A model generated the notes under the pieces. The model was not told where the DNA came from. It made no database searches and saw only the letters and a list, made by a program, of their open reading frames with translations. From the NCBI GenBank assembly GCA_013821825.1, contig PNJK01000036.1, forward strand, positions 1-35,723: 35,723 bases of DNA, given 5' to 3'. The stretch comes from Rhodobacter sp. Lineage in GTDB: Bacteria; Pseudomonadota; Alphaproteobacteria; Rhodobacterales; Rhodobacteraceae. Below, piece after piece: positions 16,335 to 23,434 of this stretch. Position 1 is the first letter of the stretch. Every line of letters starts with the position of its first letter. Made by a program: the position numbers and the translations under genes.

Positions 16335-16616
16335 ATGGTAAAGGCAGTCTGGAACGGTAAGGTGATAGCGCAAAGCGACGACACCGTCGTTGTCGAGGGC
16401 AACCATTATTTCCCGCGCGACGCAGTAAGCTCGGAGTTTCTGGTGGAAAGTCAGAAGCAAACCGGCTGCCCCTGGAAGGGTACTGCGAACTACTTTTCCC
16501 TCAACGTTGACGGGCAGCAAAACCCGGACGCAGCGTGGTATTATCCCGAGCCAAAATCCGCGGCCAAAGAGATAAAGGGCCGCGTCGCCTTCTGGCGCGG
16601 CGTTCAGGTCGGCTGA
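16335..16616 (+). CDS. DUF427 family protein
   Basis: A 93-residue protein that is a near-textbook DUF427 domain: KAVWNGKVIAQSDDTVVVEG, NHYFPRDAV, CPWKGTANYFSLNVDG and AAWYYPEPKSAAKEIKGRVAFW. The family is a small beta-rich fold of unknown function, often found beside redox or stress genes. CAGGAGATACC lies before the start. It is spaced 45 nt from the glycosylase gene and 42 nt from the 6-phosphogluconate dehydrogenase start. Confidence 0.92.
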   Translation: MVKAVWNGKVIAQSDDTVVVEGNHYFPRDAVSSEFLVESQKQTGCPWKGTANYFSLNVDGQQNPDAAWYYPEPKSAAKEIKGRVAFWRGVQVG

Positions 16617-16658
16617 CGCTGAAGATATCGGGTTCGAAACTTGTGCATGGAGATTACA

Positions 16659-17648
16659 ATGGAGATAGGGTTTGTCGGGCTTGGCCGCATGGGCGGCAAC
16701 ATGGTTCGCCGTTTGCAAAAAGGCGGCCATAAGTGCCACATTTACAGTGAAACGGCAGAAACGAGGGATGCGTTGGCATCAGAAACCGGTGCGACAGCGC
16801 ATGCTGATCTGGCATCGCTTGTCGCCGTGCTTTCCCCGCCTCGGGCGATCTGGGTCATGGTGCCCGCTGGAGAAGCCACAAGTACGGTGCTGGGTCAGTT
16901 GCAGGCCCTTTGCTCGGCCGGCGATATCGTCATTGATGGGGGCAACAGCCACTACAAGTTAAGCGCCGCGCGCAGCAAGGTGCTGCGCGGCTCTGGTATC
17001 GATATGGTGGACTGCGGCACCAGCGGCGGGGTTTTCGGTCTTGAGCGTGGCTATTCCCTGATGCTGGGGGGGCGGGATGAGGCGGTAAAGCACCTGATCC
17101 CGGTGCTTGACACCCTGTCACCCGGCATTGCGGCGGCCGAACGGACCCCGATTCGCGCGAAAGGGCCTCAGGCACCCGGCGAAGCAGGTTGGCTACATTG
17201 CGGAAAGTCCGGTGCTGGTCACTATGTCAAGATGGTGCACAACGGTATTGAATACGGCATGATGCAAGCCTTCGCCGAGGGCTTTGCGATGTTCGCCTCG
17301 GCCGATGCTGAAACAGTCGCCGAAGACCTTCGCTATGACTTTGACCTGCCTGCCATTGCCGAAGTCTGGCGGCGCGGCAGCGTGGTCAGTTCGTGGCTAC
17401 TCGACCTTGGGGCAGATGCCTTGGCCGAAAACCCAAGCCTTGACCGCTATTCTGACCAGGTCGCAGACAGCGGCGAAGGCCGCTGGACCATTGAAGCTGC
17501 GATCGATCAGCGCACGTCTGTACAGGTACTGGCGGCTGCATTGTTCGCTCGGTTCGATTCGCGTGATCAGGTCAAGGTCGGCAACCGCTTCCTTTCCGCG
17601 TTGCGTAACCGTTTCGGCGGCCATCCCAGCCTAAGCGCAAAAGGTTGA
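16659..17648 (+). CDS. gnd: 6-phosphogluconate dehydrogenase, decarboxylating (short type)
   Basis: This enzyme oxidises and decarboxylates 6-phosphogluconate to ribulose 5-phosphate with production of NAD(P)H. The 329-residue length fits the short, mostly NAD-linked form (GndA/YqeC group). The nucleotide-binding motif is GFVGLGRMGGNM at the N-terminus, followed by DIVIDGGNSHYK, DCGTSGGVFGLERGYSLMLG and HYVKMVHNGIEYGMMQAFAE, all catalytic-region signatures. The frame is open from TTG 16641, but GGAG ahead of the ATG at 16659 and the position of the Rossmann motif favour 16659. It could feed reducing power to the reductases of the island. Confidence 0.93.
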   Translation: MEIGFVGLGRMGGNMVRRLQKGGHKCHIYSETAETRDALASETGATAHADLASLVAVLSPPRAIWVMVPAGEATSTVLGQLQALCSAGDIVIDGGNSHYKLSAARSKVLRGSGIDMVDCGTSGGVFGLERGYSLMLGGRDEAVKHLIPVLDTLSPGIAAAERTPIRAKGPQAPGEAGWLHCGKSGAGHYVKMVHNGIEYGMMQAFAEGFAMFASADAETVAEDLRYDFDLPAIAEVWRRGSVVSSWLLDLGADALAENPSLDRYSDQVADSGEGRWTIEAAIDQRTSVQVLAAALFARFDSRDQVKVGNRFLSALRNRFGGHPSLSAKG

Positions 17649-17657
17649 TCGGGTCAA

Positions 17658-17689
17658 AAGGGGGCGCGGCGTTGGCGCTGCGGCCCCTT
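17658..17689. terminator. Possible bidirectional terminator hairpin
   Basis: AAGGGG (17658-17663) pairs with CCCCTT (17684-17689), with further pairing of CGC and GCG inside the stem. It lies in the 87-nt gap between the converging 6-phosphogluconate dehydrogenase and SirB1 genes, where a shared terminator is expected. There is no clear T-tract on either side, so its strength is doubtful. Confidence 0.4.
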
Positions 17690-17735
17690 AGCCTTTGGTA
17701 TTCAAACCCTTACCCGATTTCGTCGCGCGGATGGC

Positions 17736-18473
17736 CTAGTGGACCCCGTGGCCCCTCTGGTCCAAAAGAACCTGAAGTTGTTCCAGAAAAACCGAGTCTT
17801 TGGGTTTCAATATCAACTGGTAGTCAAGGCAAGACTCTGCAGCGGCAATGTTTCCTTCATTCAGAAAAACCCGTTTCAGGTTTTCAAACATACGCACCAG
17901 CATGTCATGCGGATGCGCATTCGCAAGCCAAGCCTCATCAAATTGGCCGAACTGTTCCCCCGTCGAAGCCCTCAGCGCTGTGACATCTTGTGTTGACAGT
18001 TTGTGATGCGAAAACGGATCAACAAGGCGCTCACTGCCGTCCGGCTCGATCACCCGGATAAGGAAATGGCCCGGGAACCCGACGCCATGAACCTTGATCC
18101 CCAACCTTTGCCCCACCGACATGTAGATTGCGGCAAGTGAAATCGGAATGCCAAGGCGGTTGTCTATGACGTGGTCAAAAAGACTGTTGCCGGAGGAAAA
18201 GTATTCCAAAGTATCGCCGCGATAACCAAGCGAGCGTCCCACGACGTCAATCAACAGCGCGCTGTTGGACGGGGTCTTTGAAGGGTCGCTCTGGTAACCT
18301 TCCAGATAACCGTTCACCTGCTGATCCAGCGCGGCAATCGACTTGCTGATATCCGTCTCCGGGTTGATCTCGGAGGCGAAAAGCAAGGCGCAACGCTCGA
18401 TATCGATCTCGTCCCTGGCCTTGCCAACCTCTTCAATAAACTGCTGCTGAGCTATCAAGCTGGGTTCCTCCAT
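17736..18473 (-). CDS. SirB1 family protein (transglutaminase-like, TPR tail)
   Basis: A 245-residue protein of the SirB1 family. The centre is a transglutaminase-like core: FDHVIDNRLGIPISLAAIYM, LGIKVHGVGFPGHFLIRV and RLVDPFSH, with His and Asp in place but Ser in the usual nucleophile position. The C-terminal 50 residues are TPR-like helices (RMFENLKRVFLNEGNIAAAE). Biochemical function is not settled. The frame is open to GTG 18539, but the ATG at 18473 (MEEPSLIAQQQF) is the better start. It converges with the 6-phosphogluconate dehydrogenase gene and lies downstream of the glutaredoxin-like gene on the same strand. Confidence 0.87.
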   Translation of the reverse strand: MEEPSLIAQQQFIEEVGKARDEIDIERCALLFASEINPETDISKSIAALDQQVNGYLEGYQSDPSKTPSNSALLIDVVGRSLGYRGDTLEYFSSGNSLFDHVIDNRLGIPISLAAIYMSVGQRLGIKVHGVGFPGHFLIRVIEPDGSERLVDPFSHHKLSTQDVTALRASTGEQFGQFDEAWLANAHPHDMLVRMFENLKRVFLNEGNIAAAESCLDYQLILKPKDSVFLEQLQVLLDQRGHGVH

Positions 18474-18562
18474 TGAAACAGGTTCCCACGATTGCTCGGC
18501 CAACCACTTGTTTGCGGGTCGTATGGCGGCAAAAGGCACACCGATGGGCTCGTTAGCTAAGT

Positions 18563-18574
18563 GGTGTCGACACC
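18563..18574. repeat. Perfect 12-bp palindrome GGTGTCGACACC
   Basis: A perfect 12-bp palindrome lies in the gap between the glutaredoxin-like gene and the SirB1 start on the minus strand, about 90 nt upstream of the SirB1 start codon. It could be a regulator's half-site pair or simply a chance G+C-rich palindrome. Confidence 0.3.
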
Positions 18575-18582
18575 GAGCATGT

Positions 18583-19146
18583 TCAAGAGTGTGCAGCCTT
18601 TCCAGCTTTGGCGCGGTCCTTCAGGTAACGCACGATATCCAAGGATTCCGGCATCCAGCGATCTGAACCCTTGCCATCCTGAATGCGCAAGACAGGCACG
18701 GTTGTCCGACCCCGGGCTGCCTGAAGATCGCTGCGATTCTGCGGGACGTCCCAGACGTGGCGCAGCTCAACTTCAGCCTGGGTTTCGCGGATCGCATGCA
18801 GGACGCGCTGACAAAAGGGGCATTCAGGGTAATAGTAAAGCGACAGCGTTGTCGCGCTTTCAGGTTCTGCCGGTGCATAGCGGGTCAGAAAATGTTCGGC
18901 AAAGTGTGCATGCCATGGGTGGTCTGCACCAAAGAGCGCCAGGCGTTCATCTTCTGCCGCCAAAAGACATGTGACAAGCTCTGCGCGAGTGAATTCACGG
19001 CCCAGAGCCTGCGACAGCGGGTTACGCAGAAAATCAGCGTACCAGATCGACCAATCATGATCTTCTTGCACTCCGGAATAGGCAAAGTGATGTGCGTCAC
19101 CCGCCTTTTCAAAAATGGCAACCAAAATAGCTTTCAGTTTTTCCAC
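18583..19146 (-). CDS. Glutaredoxin-like protein with N-terminal HH/WYADxL domain
   Basis: The protein has 187 residues if started at the GTG at 19146 (VEKLKAILVAIFEKAGDAHH). Residues 18-75 (AHHFAYSGVQEDHDWSIWYA, DFLRNPL) match a small family of uncharacterised proteins with HH and WYADxL motifs. Residues 101-187 form a glutaredoxin-like domain with CPFC (Cys109, Cys112), TTVPVLRI carrying the cis-Pro, and SLDIVRYLKD. The open frame continues upstream to 19419 but that would overlap the divergent gene; an ATG at 19227 is another possible start. It probably acts on disulfides or glutathione mixed disulfides in the cytoplasm. The start is uncertain. Confidence 0.78.
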   Translation of the reverse strand: MEKLKAILVAIFEKAGDAHHFAYSGVQEDHDWSIWYADFLRNPLSQALGREFTRAELVTCLLAAEDERLALFGADHPWHAHFAEHFLTRYAPAEPESATTLSLYYYPECPFCQRVLHAIRETQAEVELRHVWDVPQNRSDLQAARGRTTVPVLRIQDGKGSDRWMPESLDIVRYLKDRAKAGKAAHS

Positions 19147-19226
19147 AGGGCAGGCCTTTCGATTGGGATCGCGTTGTCCGGGAATATCGCACAAGAGATC
19201 CGCAACACAACACTTCCGTCGGGGCA

Positions 19227-19254
19227 TTGATTCGGCCGCGAATGATCTTATCTT
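19227..19254 (+). promoter_or_regulatory. Promoter immediately before the thioredoxin/MsrA-like fusion gene
   Basis: TTGATT (19227-19232), a 16-nt spacer and TATCTT (19249-19254) form a good promoter. The -10 hexamer is identical to that of the msrB promoter. The predicted transcription start falls at or next to the ATG at 19261, so the message would be leaderless or nearly so. Confidence 0.42.
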
Positions 19255-19260
19255 GAAGGC

Positions 19261-20178
19261 ATGAAACACATATCTTTCCAAGAGCACCGCGAGCTTGGCA
19301 ACGTCACGTGGCTTCGCGATTTTGACGCGGCACTGCGCGAGGCGACAACTTCGGGCAAGGCCATTGTACTTTTGTTTCAGGAAGTTCCAGGTTGTTCGAC
19401 ATGCGTGAATTTCGGCCATGACGTCCTAAGTCATCCTCTTCTTGTCGAGCTGATCGAGGAATGTTTCGTTCCTGTCGCGATCTTCAACAACCACTCCGGC
19501 GAAGACGCGCGCGTGCTGCGTGCATTCAACGAACCTGCCTGGAACAATCCGGTTGTCTATTTCCTTGACGCTGATGGCAAGCCGTTACTGCCGAAGCTTT
19601 CAAACCGCTATGATCCCGTCGGGCTATATGACCGTCTGAACAAGGCGCTGGACGTGCAGGGCAAACAGGAGCCCACCTATGCCCGGCTTTTGCGCGGTGA
19701 CCTGATGATCGAAAACGGGCAAGCCGCGAGTGCGGTCTACGAAACACCCTGTTTTTGGTCTGGCGAAACCACGCTTGCCGGGCACGAAGGCGTTTTGTCG
19801 ACCGAAGCGGGCTGGGTCGGCGGAGAAGAGGTTGTGAAGGTCCATTTTGATCCGGCGCTTGTCAGTCAAACTTCCCTCGACAGCTTTGCCCTCACCGAAG
19901 GGTTCCGTCGAAGCAACAGGCGAAACTTCCGGGTGGATGAGGCCCCGCAATACTATCTCAGCAAGACTTCTTATGCAGGGGTACCACTTAGCCCTGCCCA
20001 GCGAACCCGAATCAATTTGGCGATACCTTATCGCGAAGACCCTGCGGCTTACCTGAGCCCGCGACAATTCAAATTACTTCGGGCACTCAAACCAGAGACG
20101 ATGGTTCGATCTGCCTATCGAGGCCAGTTCCGTGAAGAATGGGCGCATGCCATGGCCCGCGTGGCAGATTGTAACTGA
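19261..20178 (+). CDS. Thioredoxin-like (VPGC-x2-C) domain fused to a degenerate MsrA-like domain
   Basis: A 305-residue two-domain protein. Residues 12-130 are thioredoxin-like with EVPGCSTCVNFG (Cys45, Cys48), NPVVYFLDADGKPLLP and a closing helix. This recalls the protein family known as VPGUxxT thioredoxin-like (seleno)proteins, where the first cysteine can be selenocysteine; here both positions are cysteine. Residues 158-278 are MsrA-like: YETPCFWSGETTLAGHEGVL with Cys164 as the catalytic equivalent, then GWVGGEEVVKVHFDP, and a tail YYLSKTSYAGVPLSPAQRTR. The MsrA part lacks the GHAE loop. A self-contained reductase with its own thiol donor domain is the natural inference. The start ATG has no well-spaced Shine-Dalgarno site. 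Confidence 0.82.
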   Translation: MKHISFQEHRELGNVTWLRDFDAALREATTSGKAIVLLFQEVPGCSTCVNFGHDVLSHPLLVELIEECFVPVAIFNNHSGEDARVLRAFNEPAWNNPVVYFLDADGKPLLPKLSNRYDPVGLYDRLNKALDVQGKQEPTYARLLRGDLMIENGQAASAVYETPCFWSGETTLAGHEGVLSTEAGWVGGEEVVKVHFDPALVSQTSLDSFALTEGFRRSNRRNFRVDEAPQYYLSKTSYAGVPLSPAQRTRINLAIPYREDPAAYLSPRQFKLLRALKPETMVRSAYRGQFREEWAHAMARVADCN

Positions 20179-20299
20179 CGGGCGGCTGGAGACACCAGCG
20201 GGTCGGAACAGCATCTCTCGCCGAGGCGGTAGGTATTCCGCTTCGCACAGTTCCATGTTGCAAGTATGTGTACCTGATCTGCAACTCATCGCTATGCCT

Positions 20300-20425
20300 T
20301 TAGCCGTCGTGGCCGTGTTTGTTAGCCGCCATTGCGGGGATGAAGCGCGGGCGCGGCCGCATGACGCTTTCATAGACCGTCTGGCCAATGCCTAAGGCCT
20401 CTTCGATCCGCTTGCAGCTTATGTT
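20300..20425 (-). other. Startless open frame, possible gene remnant
   Basis: A 41-codon open frame without a start codon ends at TAA 20300-20302 and encodes a stretch with plausible protein character (KRIEEALGIGQTVYESVMRP). It lies just downstream of the broken HTH gene, in another frame, and may be the tail of that or another decayed gene. Evidence is weak. Confidence 0.22.
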
Positions 20426-20432
20426 CTAAGGG

Positions 20433-20714
20433 TCATGTTCGGTTCAGGCGGACATACGCGGCCTTCCTGCAGTCAAGTTCAAGAGTGGATGCTGCCAGTT
20501 CAGCGAGAAGCGACGTCAAATGCTGCCGCGACATGCCCATCTTGTCAGCCAGATGGGCGAGCGTGAACGCGGCTGTCCCGCGCTCAAGGCCGCTTTAGCC
20601 ATCCTTCCAGGCGATACCGTCAAGGATGATCGTTGCGAGTTTGTGGCTTGCGGCCGAAAGGTCCGCTTCAGTGATGCGACGCAGAATGGCGCCGGTGGTC
20701 AGGGTCATGGGCAT
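20433..20714 (-). pseudogene. Small helix-turn-helix gene broken by an in-frame TAA
   Basis: On the minus strand, an ATG at 20714 (or 20708) preceded by AGGA starts a frame of 39 codons that meets TAA at 20597-20595. The same frame then continues for 53 more codons to TGA 20435-20433. The continuation contains a convincing helix-turn-helix (FTLAHLADKMGMSRQHLTSL), and reading through the stop gives a protein of about 93 codons. One base change would restore it. It is either a nonsense-inactivated regulator or, less likely, the HTH part is expressed on its own; the continuation has an internal ATG but no good ribosome site was seen. Surrounding sequence from 20179 to 20916 otherwise holds no gene I can support. 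Confidence 0.55.
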
Positions 20715-20806
20715 GTCGTCCTGCTTTGAGGACGCCAGACGATGGGGCGCAAAAATTCGCTCGGACAAAATGCTTTGCCGATTGAACGGGCGCTTCACTC
20801 GCGATA

Positions 20807-20830
20807 GATTTCTCATGCAACGGAGAAATC
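20807..20830. repeat. Perfect inverted repeat GATTTCTC-N8-GAGAAATC
   Basis: Two perfect 8-bp arms are separated by ATGCAACG. It lies about 95 nt upstream of the broken HTH gene and about 90 nt beyond the stop of the minus-strand secreted-protein gene. It may be an operator of the lost regulator, or a remnant of a recombination or transfer site. There is no T-tract typical of a terminator. Confidence 0.4.
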
Positions 20831-20916
20831 AGCGCGGCGTCGGACCTATGGTCAGGCGTCGTTTCTGTTTCTAGGGGCTGGATTTCCGGTGTGGTTAAGG
20901 GCGGAGATCGCTTCGG

Positions 20917-21558
20917 TTAGTAGTGCACCTCCTCATGGCCGTAGGTTCCCTCATAGTCCCGCCATTCGACAAAGACCGAGCGGTGCCAGTAACTGCCGCA
21001 GTTGGCGGGGACGCCGAAGTCTGAGGCGGCTGGAACAGCGGATATGTTGCTCCGCCGCCGGGTGTAGTCCCCCTGTTCGCCGTAGCTGCCCATGTAGACC
21101 GTCCCCCAACTGTTGCAGTCGCCGTCAGAACTGCGGCGCTGCTGGTAGGTGATTTCAAACACCCGGATTGAACGAACGAAGTCAAAGGCTGCATCTGAAA
21201 TGTCGACATCGGCCTGAGCGTCGACAACGATCAGATCGGCCGAGCCCTGGGGGAGCGACAAGGCTTTCGGAGGCACATCACGCCGGAATGCGATATCGAA
21301 GAGACGTTCAATCGGCCGCGGCTCGCCGCGGAAACTCGCCCGCATCGGGCAGTTCCAGATCTGCAGCGGCGGCTCGATCGGCCACGGCGTGATGCGGCGG
21401 ATGAACACCGCGCGGGCATGGGCGCATTCGGCAGATGCGGGCCAGCCCCCGGCAAGGCACAGAAGGATCGCGCAATCGACAGGGTAGGCAGCTGCCGGAG
21501 TGACGGTTACGGTTGAGAGACCGACACCCAGGAGAAGGGCAGGGAGGAGAGGTTTCAC
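20917..21558 (-). CDS. Secreted hypothetical protein of the transfer region
   Basis: A 213-residue protein with a clear signal peptide (LLPALLLGVGLSTVTVTPAA, cleavage after AAA/YP). The mature part has several cysteines (DCAILLCLAGGWPASAEC, IWNCPM, GDCNSW, ANCGSYW) that are likely paired in the periplasm. I do not recognise the family; it is probably specific to conjugative modules of this type. It is the second gene of a minus-strand pair, overlapping its upstream partner by 4 nt (ATGA), and the pair diverges from the virB operon. Confidence 0.7.
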   Translation of the reverse strand: MKPLLPALLLGVGLSTVTVTPAAAYPVDCAILLCLAGGWPASAECAHARAVFIRRITPWPIEPPLQIWNCPMRASFRGEPRPIERLFDIAFRRDVPPKALSLPQGSADLIVVDAQADVDISDAAFDFVRSIRVFEITYQQRRSSDGDCNSWGTVYMGSYGEQGDYTRRRSNISAVPAASDFGVPANCGSYWHRSVFVEWRDYEGTYGHEEVHY

Positions 21559-21863
21559 GGGAGGTCCTTCTGGGCTGGGGGGATGTTGAGAAAGGTTGAG
21601 TAGGCCTCGGTGGCCACGCGGGCTTCGGACAAGGCGCGACTGCGCTCGGCGTCAAGGCAGGCGATGTGGTTGCTCAGATCCGCGAAATACGCCTCGAACT
21701 CGGCCGCGATTTCTGCGCGGTACTCGGAGAGAACCGCCTCGGGCAGGTCGGTGATCGGCACTTCGGGCGCAAGACAGCGAATCACCTCTGGTTGTGCAAA
21801 GGCGGTCGAGCTCATCGATGCCACCACGCAGAGTCCGGGCAGCATCCGAGCCCGTTGGAACAT
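21555..21863 (-). CDS. Small exported hypothetical protein of the transfer region
   Basis: A 102-residue protein when started at ATG 21863; ATG 21845 is an alternative. The N-terminus is a signal peptide (MLPGLCVVASMSSTAFAQ) and the mature part has two cysteines (VIRCLAPE and HIACLDAE) flanking a helical segment (AVLSEYRAEIAAEFEAYFAD). The open frame extends to 22415 but that part is shadow sequence opposite the virB leader and first gene. The final ATGA overlaps the start of the next gene on the minus strand. Function unknown; the position suggests a periplasmic T4SS accessory. Confidence 0.62.
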   Translation of the reverse strand: MFQRARMLPGLCVVASMSSTAFAQPEVIRCLAPEVPITDLPEAVLSEYRAEIAAEFEAYFADLSNHIACLDAERSRALSEARVATEAYSTFLNIPPAQKDLP

Positions 21864-22054
21864 TTGGTGCGCTTTGCGGAACCAAGAAGTAGCGCCTGGG
21901 AGAGGACAAGGTCTCAATATTTCTTGGGCTTTTTTCAACTTTGCGCGCTCACACTTCGGCTCCATTTTCGCGACTGGGGAAGGCTTTTCCCGCTGGCCCT
22001 GACCAGACATCCGAACAGTCATCCGTCGGCGCTCACAGCCCTCTTTTATCGTGT

Positions 22055-22084
22055 TTGTCATTTTTATATTGAATGCGCCATACT
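22055..22084 (+). promoter_or_regulatory. Candidate promoter of the virB operon
   Basis: TTGTCA (22055-22060), an 18-nt spacer and CATACT (22079-22084) lie 70 nt upstream of the first gene of the operon, in a locally A+T-rich stretch that contrasts with its surroundings. The divergent region 21864-22154 holds no other gene I can support and must also contain the promoter of the minus-strand pair. Confidence 0.42.
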
Positions 22085-22154
22085 TTCTGTTAGGCATCGC
22101 CCCACAAAGAAATCTGCGATACAACGTTCCCAACAGATGATCCGAGGGGACCCT

Positions 22155-22493
22155 ATGAATACCAAACGGCGCGCATTGCCTGTCTTGCTGGAGCGTGACT
22201 TCCGCAAGCTGGCCGCATCCGAAGGAGCGACTGTTGAGATCGAGTGTGTCAGTGCGCCGAACCCCGACGAGCGATTCTCGGGGGAATGGCTGTTCTACGT
22301 TGTCAGCCCCACCGGCGAGCGTTTCCTCTTGGTCACGGCGCTTGCGCGGGAACGCATCGTCAATTCGCCAATCGGCATGTTCGGTCTCGCTTTCGGCAAG
22401 CTCAACCTCGACCATCTCGATGTGCCTGCTGTCGCTGGCGCTGTCTGCACTGGCATGCGGAGCCGCCCGGGCGGAAGTGATCCGCTGGAATGA
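22155..22493 (+). CDS. Small conserved protein at the head of the virB operon
   Basis: A 112-residue protein started at ATG 22155 after GAGGGGACC; the open frame upstream is not coding. It has a mixed helix-strand character (LPVLLERDFRKLAASEGA, EWLFYVVSPTGERFLLVT) without signal peptide or membrane segment. I do not recognise a domain. The last 74 nt overlap the likely start of virB1 in another frame, an unusually long overlap, which suggests either coupled translation or that the virB1 start is further downstream. It may be a regulator or cytoplasmic accessory of the transfer operon. Confidence 0.6.
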   Translation: MNTKRRALPVLLERDFRKLAASEGATVEIECVSAPNPDERFSGEWLFYVVSPTGERFLLVTALARERIVNSPIGMFGLAFGKLNLDHLDVPAVAGAVCTGMRSRPGGSDPLE

Positions 22494-23106
22494 GCCGGAA
22501 GGGCAGGGCGGCGACGTTCAGTTCGCCGCACTTGATACGTCTGTTCTGCGTTACGACGGTGAGGGACAGCTGATTGTCCCGGTCCGTCCTGAATTAGCTG
22601 AAGAAGAGACCCGGGAAGAGGAGGGGGCGGAAATTGCCGCCGATGTTTCCTACAGCACCAAAGGCGTTGCAGCCCCAAGGGATGTGCTTCCGTCGATCCG
22701 GCTGATTGCGACCCGCTATCAAGACCATCCGGCCTTGGCGCGGCTGGACCTTACGCCTGCTGAGTGGTCCGCCTTCTTCCAGGCGATGATCAAGGTCGAG
22801 AGTAATTACACCCAAGGCGCTGTGAGCCAAGCCGGTGCCCTTGGCCTCGCGCAGCTGATGCCCGGCACAGCTGATTACCTCAACGTCGATCCTGCGGACC
22901 CCATCGAAAACCTCGACGGCGGCGCGCGCTATCTTCTCGAACAGATGGCCGCGTTCGGCAGCCTTGATCTGGCGCTGGCCGCCTACAATGCCGGACCGGA
23001 AGCGGTCCGCAAATACGGCGGCGTGCCGCCCTACGCCGAGACCCAATCCCACATCGTGAAGGTCATGGCGGCCTACGACCGCATCCTCGCTGACCTCAAC
23101 ATCTGA
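22420..23106 (+). CDS. virB1: VirB1 lytic transglycosylase
   Basis: VirB1 locally cuts peptidoglycan so that the type IV secretion channel can be assembled. With the ATG at 22420 the protein has 228 residues and starts with a signal peptide (MCLLSLALSALACGAARA). The C-terminal half is an SLT domain: KVESNYTQGAVSQAGALGLA with catalytic Glu127, then QLMPGTADYLN, LDGGARYLLEQM and LALAAYNAGPEAVRKYGGVP. The frame is open up to 22195, but that would be an unlikely leader overlapping the previous gene. It is followed by virB2 after 14 nt. Confidence 0.9.
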   Translation: MCLLSLALSALACGAARAEVIRWNEPEGQGGDVQFAALDTSVLRYDGEGQLIVPVRPELAEEETREEEGAEIAADVSYSTKGVAAPRDVLPSIRLIATRYQDHPALARLDLTPAEWSAFFQAMIKVESNYTQGAVSQAGALGLAQLMPGTADYLNVDPADPIENLDGGARYLLEQMAAFGSLDLALAAYNAGPEAVRKYGGVPPYAETQSHIVKVMAAYDRILADLNI

Positions 23107-23120
23107 AGGACCCTCCAAAC

Positions 23121-23420
23121 ATGAAACCGACCGAACTGGCTCTTCTGGGCCTGACCCTTTGCACCCTTTTTCTGGCGCAATCTGAGCCCGCCTTGGCGCA
23201 GGTGGTCTTCACCAAGGCCGAGACCGTTGCCACCGGCGTGCTGGCTTCGTTCCGGGGCACCCTGGCGACCGCCTTCTTTGGCATCGCCTTTGTGGTGACT
23301 GGGTTCCTTGCGGCCTTCAATCGGATCTCCTGGGCCTGGGTGACTCTGGTCGTGGTCGGCGCCTTCCTCGTTTTCGCGGGTCCGGCCATCGTTGCCAATC
23401 TGCGCTCGTCCTTCAGCTGA
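23121..23420 (+). CDS. virB2: VirB2 pilin (TrbC/VirB2 family)
   Basis: VirB2 is the major subunit of the conjugative pilus. The 99-residue pre-pilin has a signal peptide ending ALA/Q near residue 26, followed by two hydrophobic segments (TLATAFFGIAFVVTGFLAAF and WVTLVVVGAFLVFAGPAIVA) joined by a short loop (NRIS), the usual VirB2 layout. Size and position between virB1 and virB3 agree. Confidence 0.9.
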   Translation: MKPTELALLGLTLCTLFLAQSEPALAQVVFTKAETVATGVLASFRGTLATAFFGIAFVVTGFLAAFNRISWAWVTLVVVGAFLVFAGPAIVANLRSSFS

Positions 23421-23434
23421 GGCAGGGCAAAACC

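Noticed and set aside
17735..17780. tRNA-like patch (GGATGGCCTAGTGG) near the 3' end of the SirB1 gene
   Set aside because: No cloverleaf with anticodon and T-arm can be drawn, and the stretch overlaps the coding end of SirB1.
20185..20199. GCTGG-N5-CCAGC hairpin just after the thioredoxin/MsrA fusion gene
   Set aside because: Only 5 bp of stem and no T-tract, so it is not convincing as a terminator.
22195..22419. Upstream extension of virB1
   Set aside because: It would overlap the preceding gene fully and gives a Ser/Arg-rich leader before an otherwise normal signal peptide at 22420.
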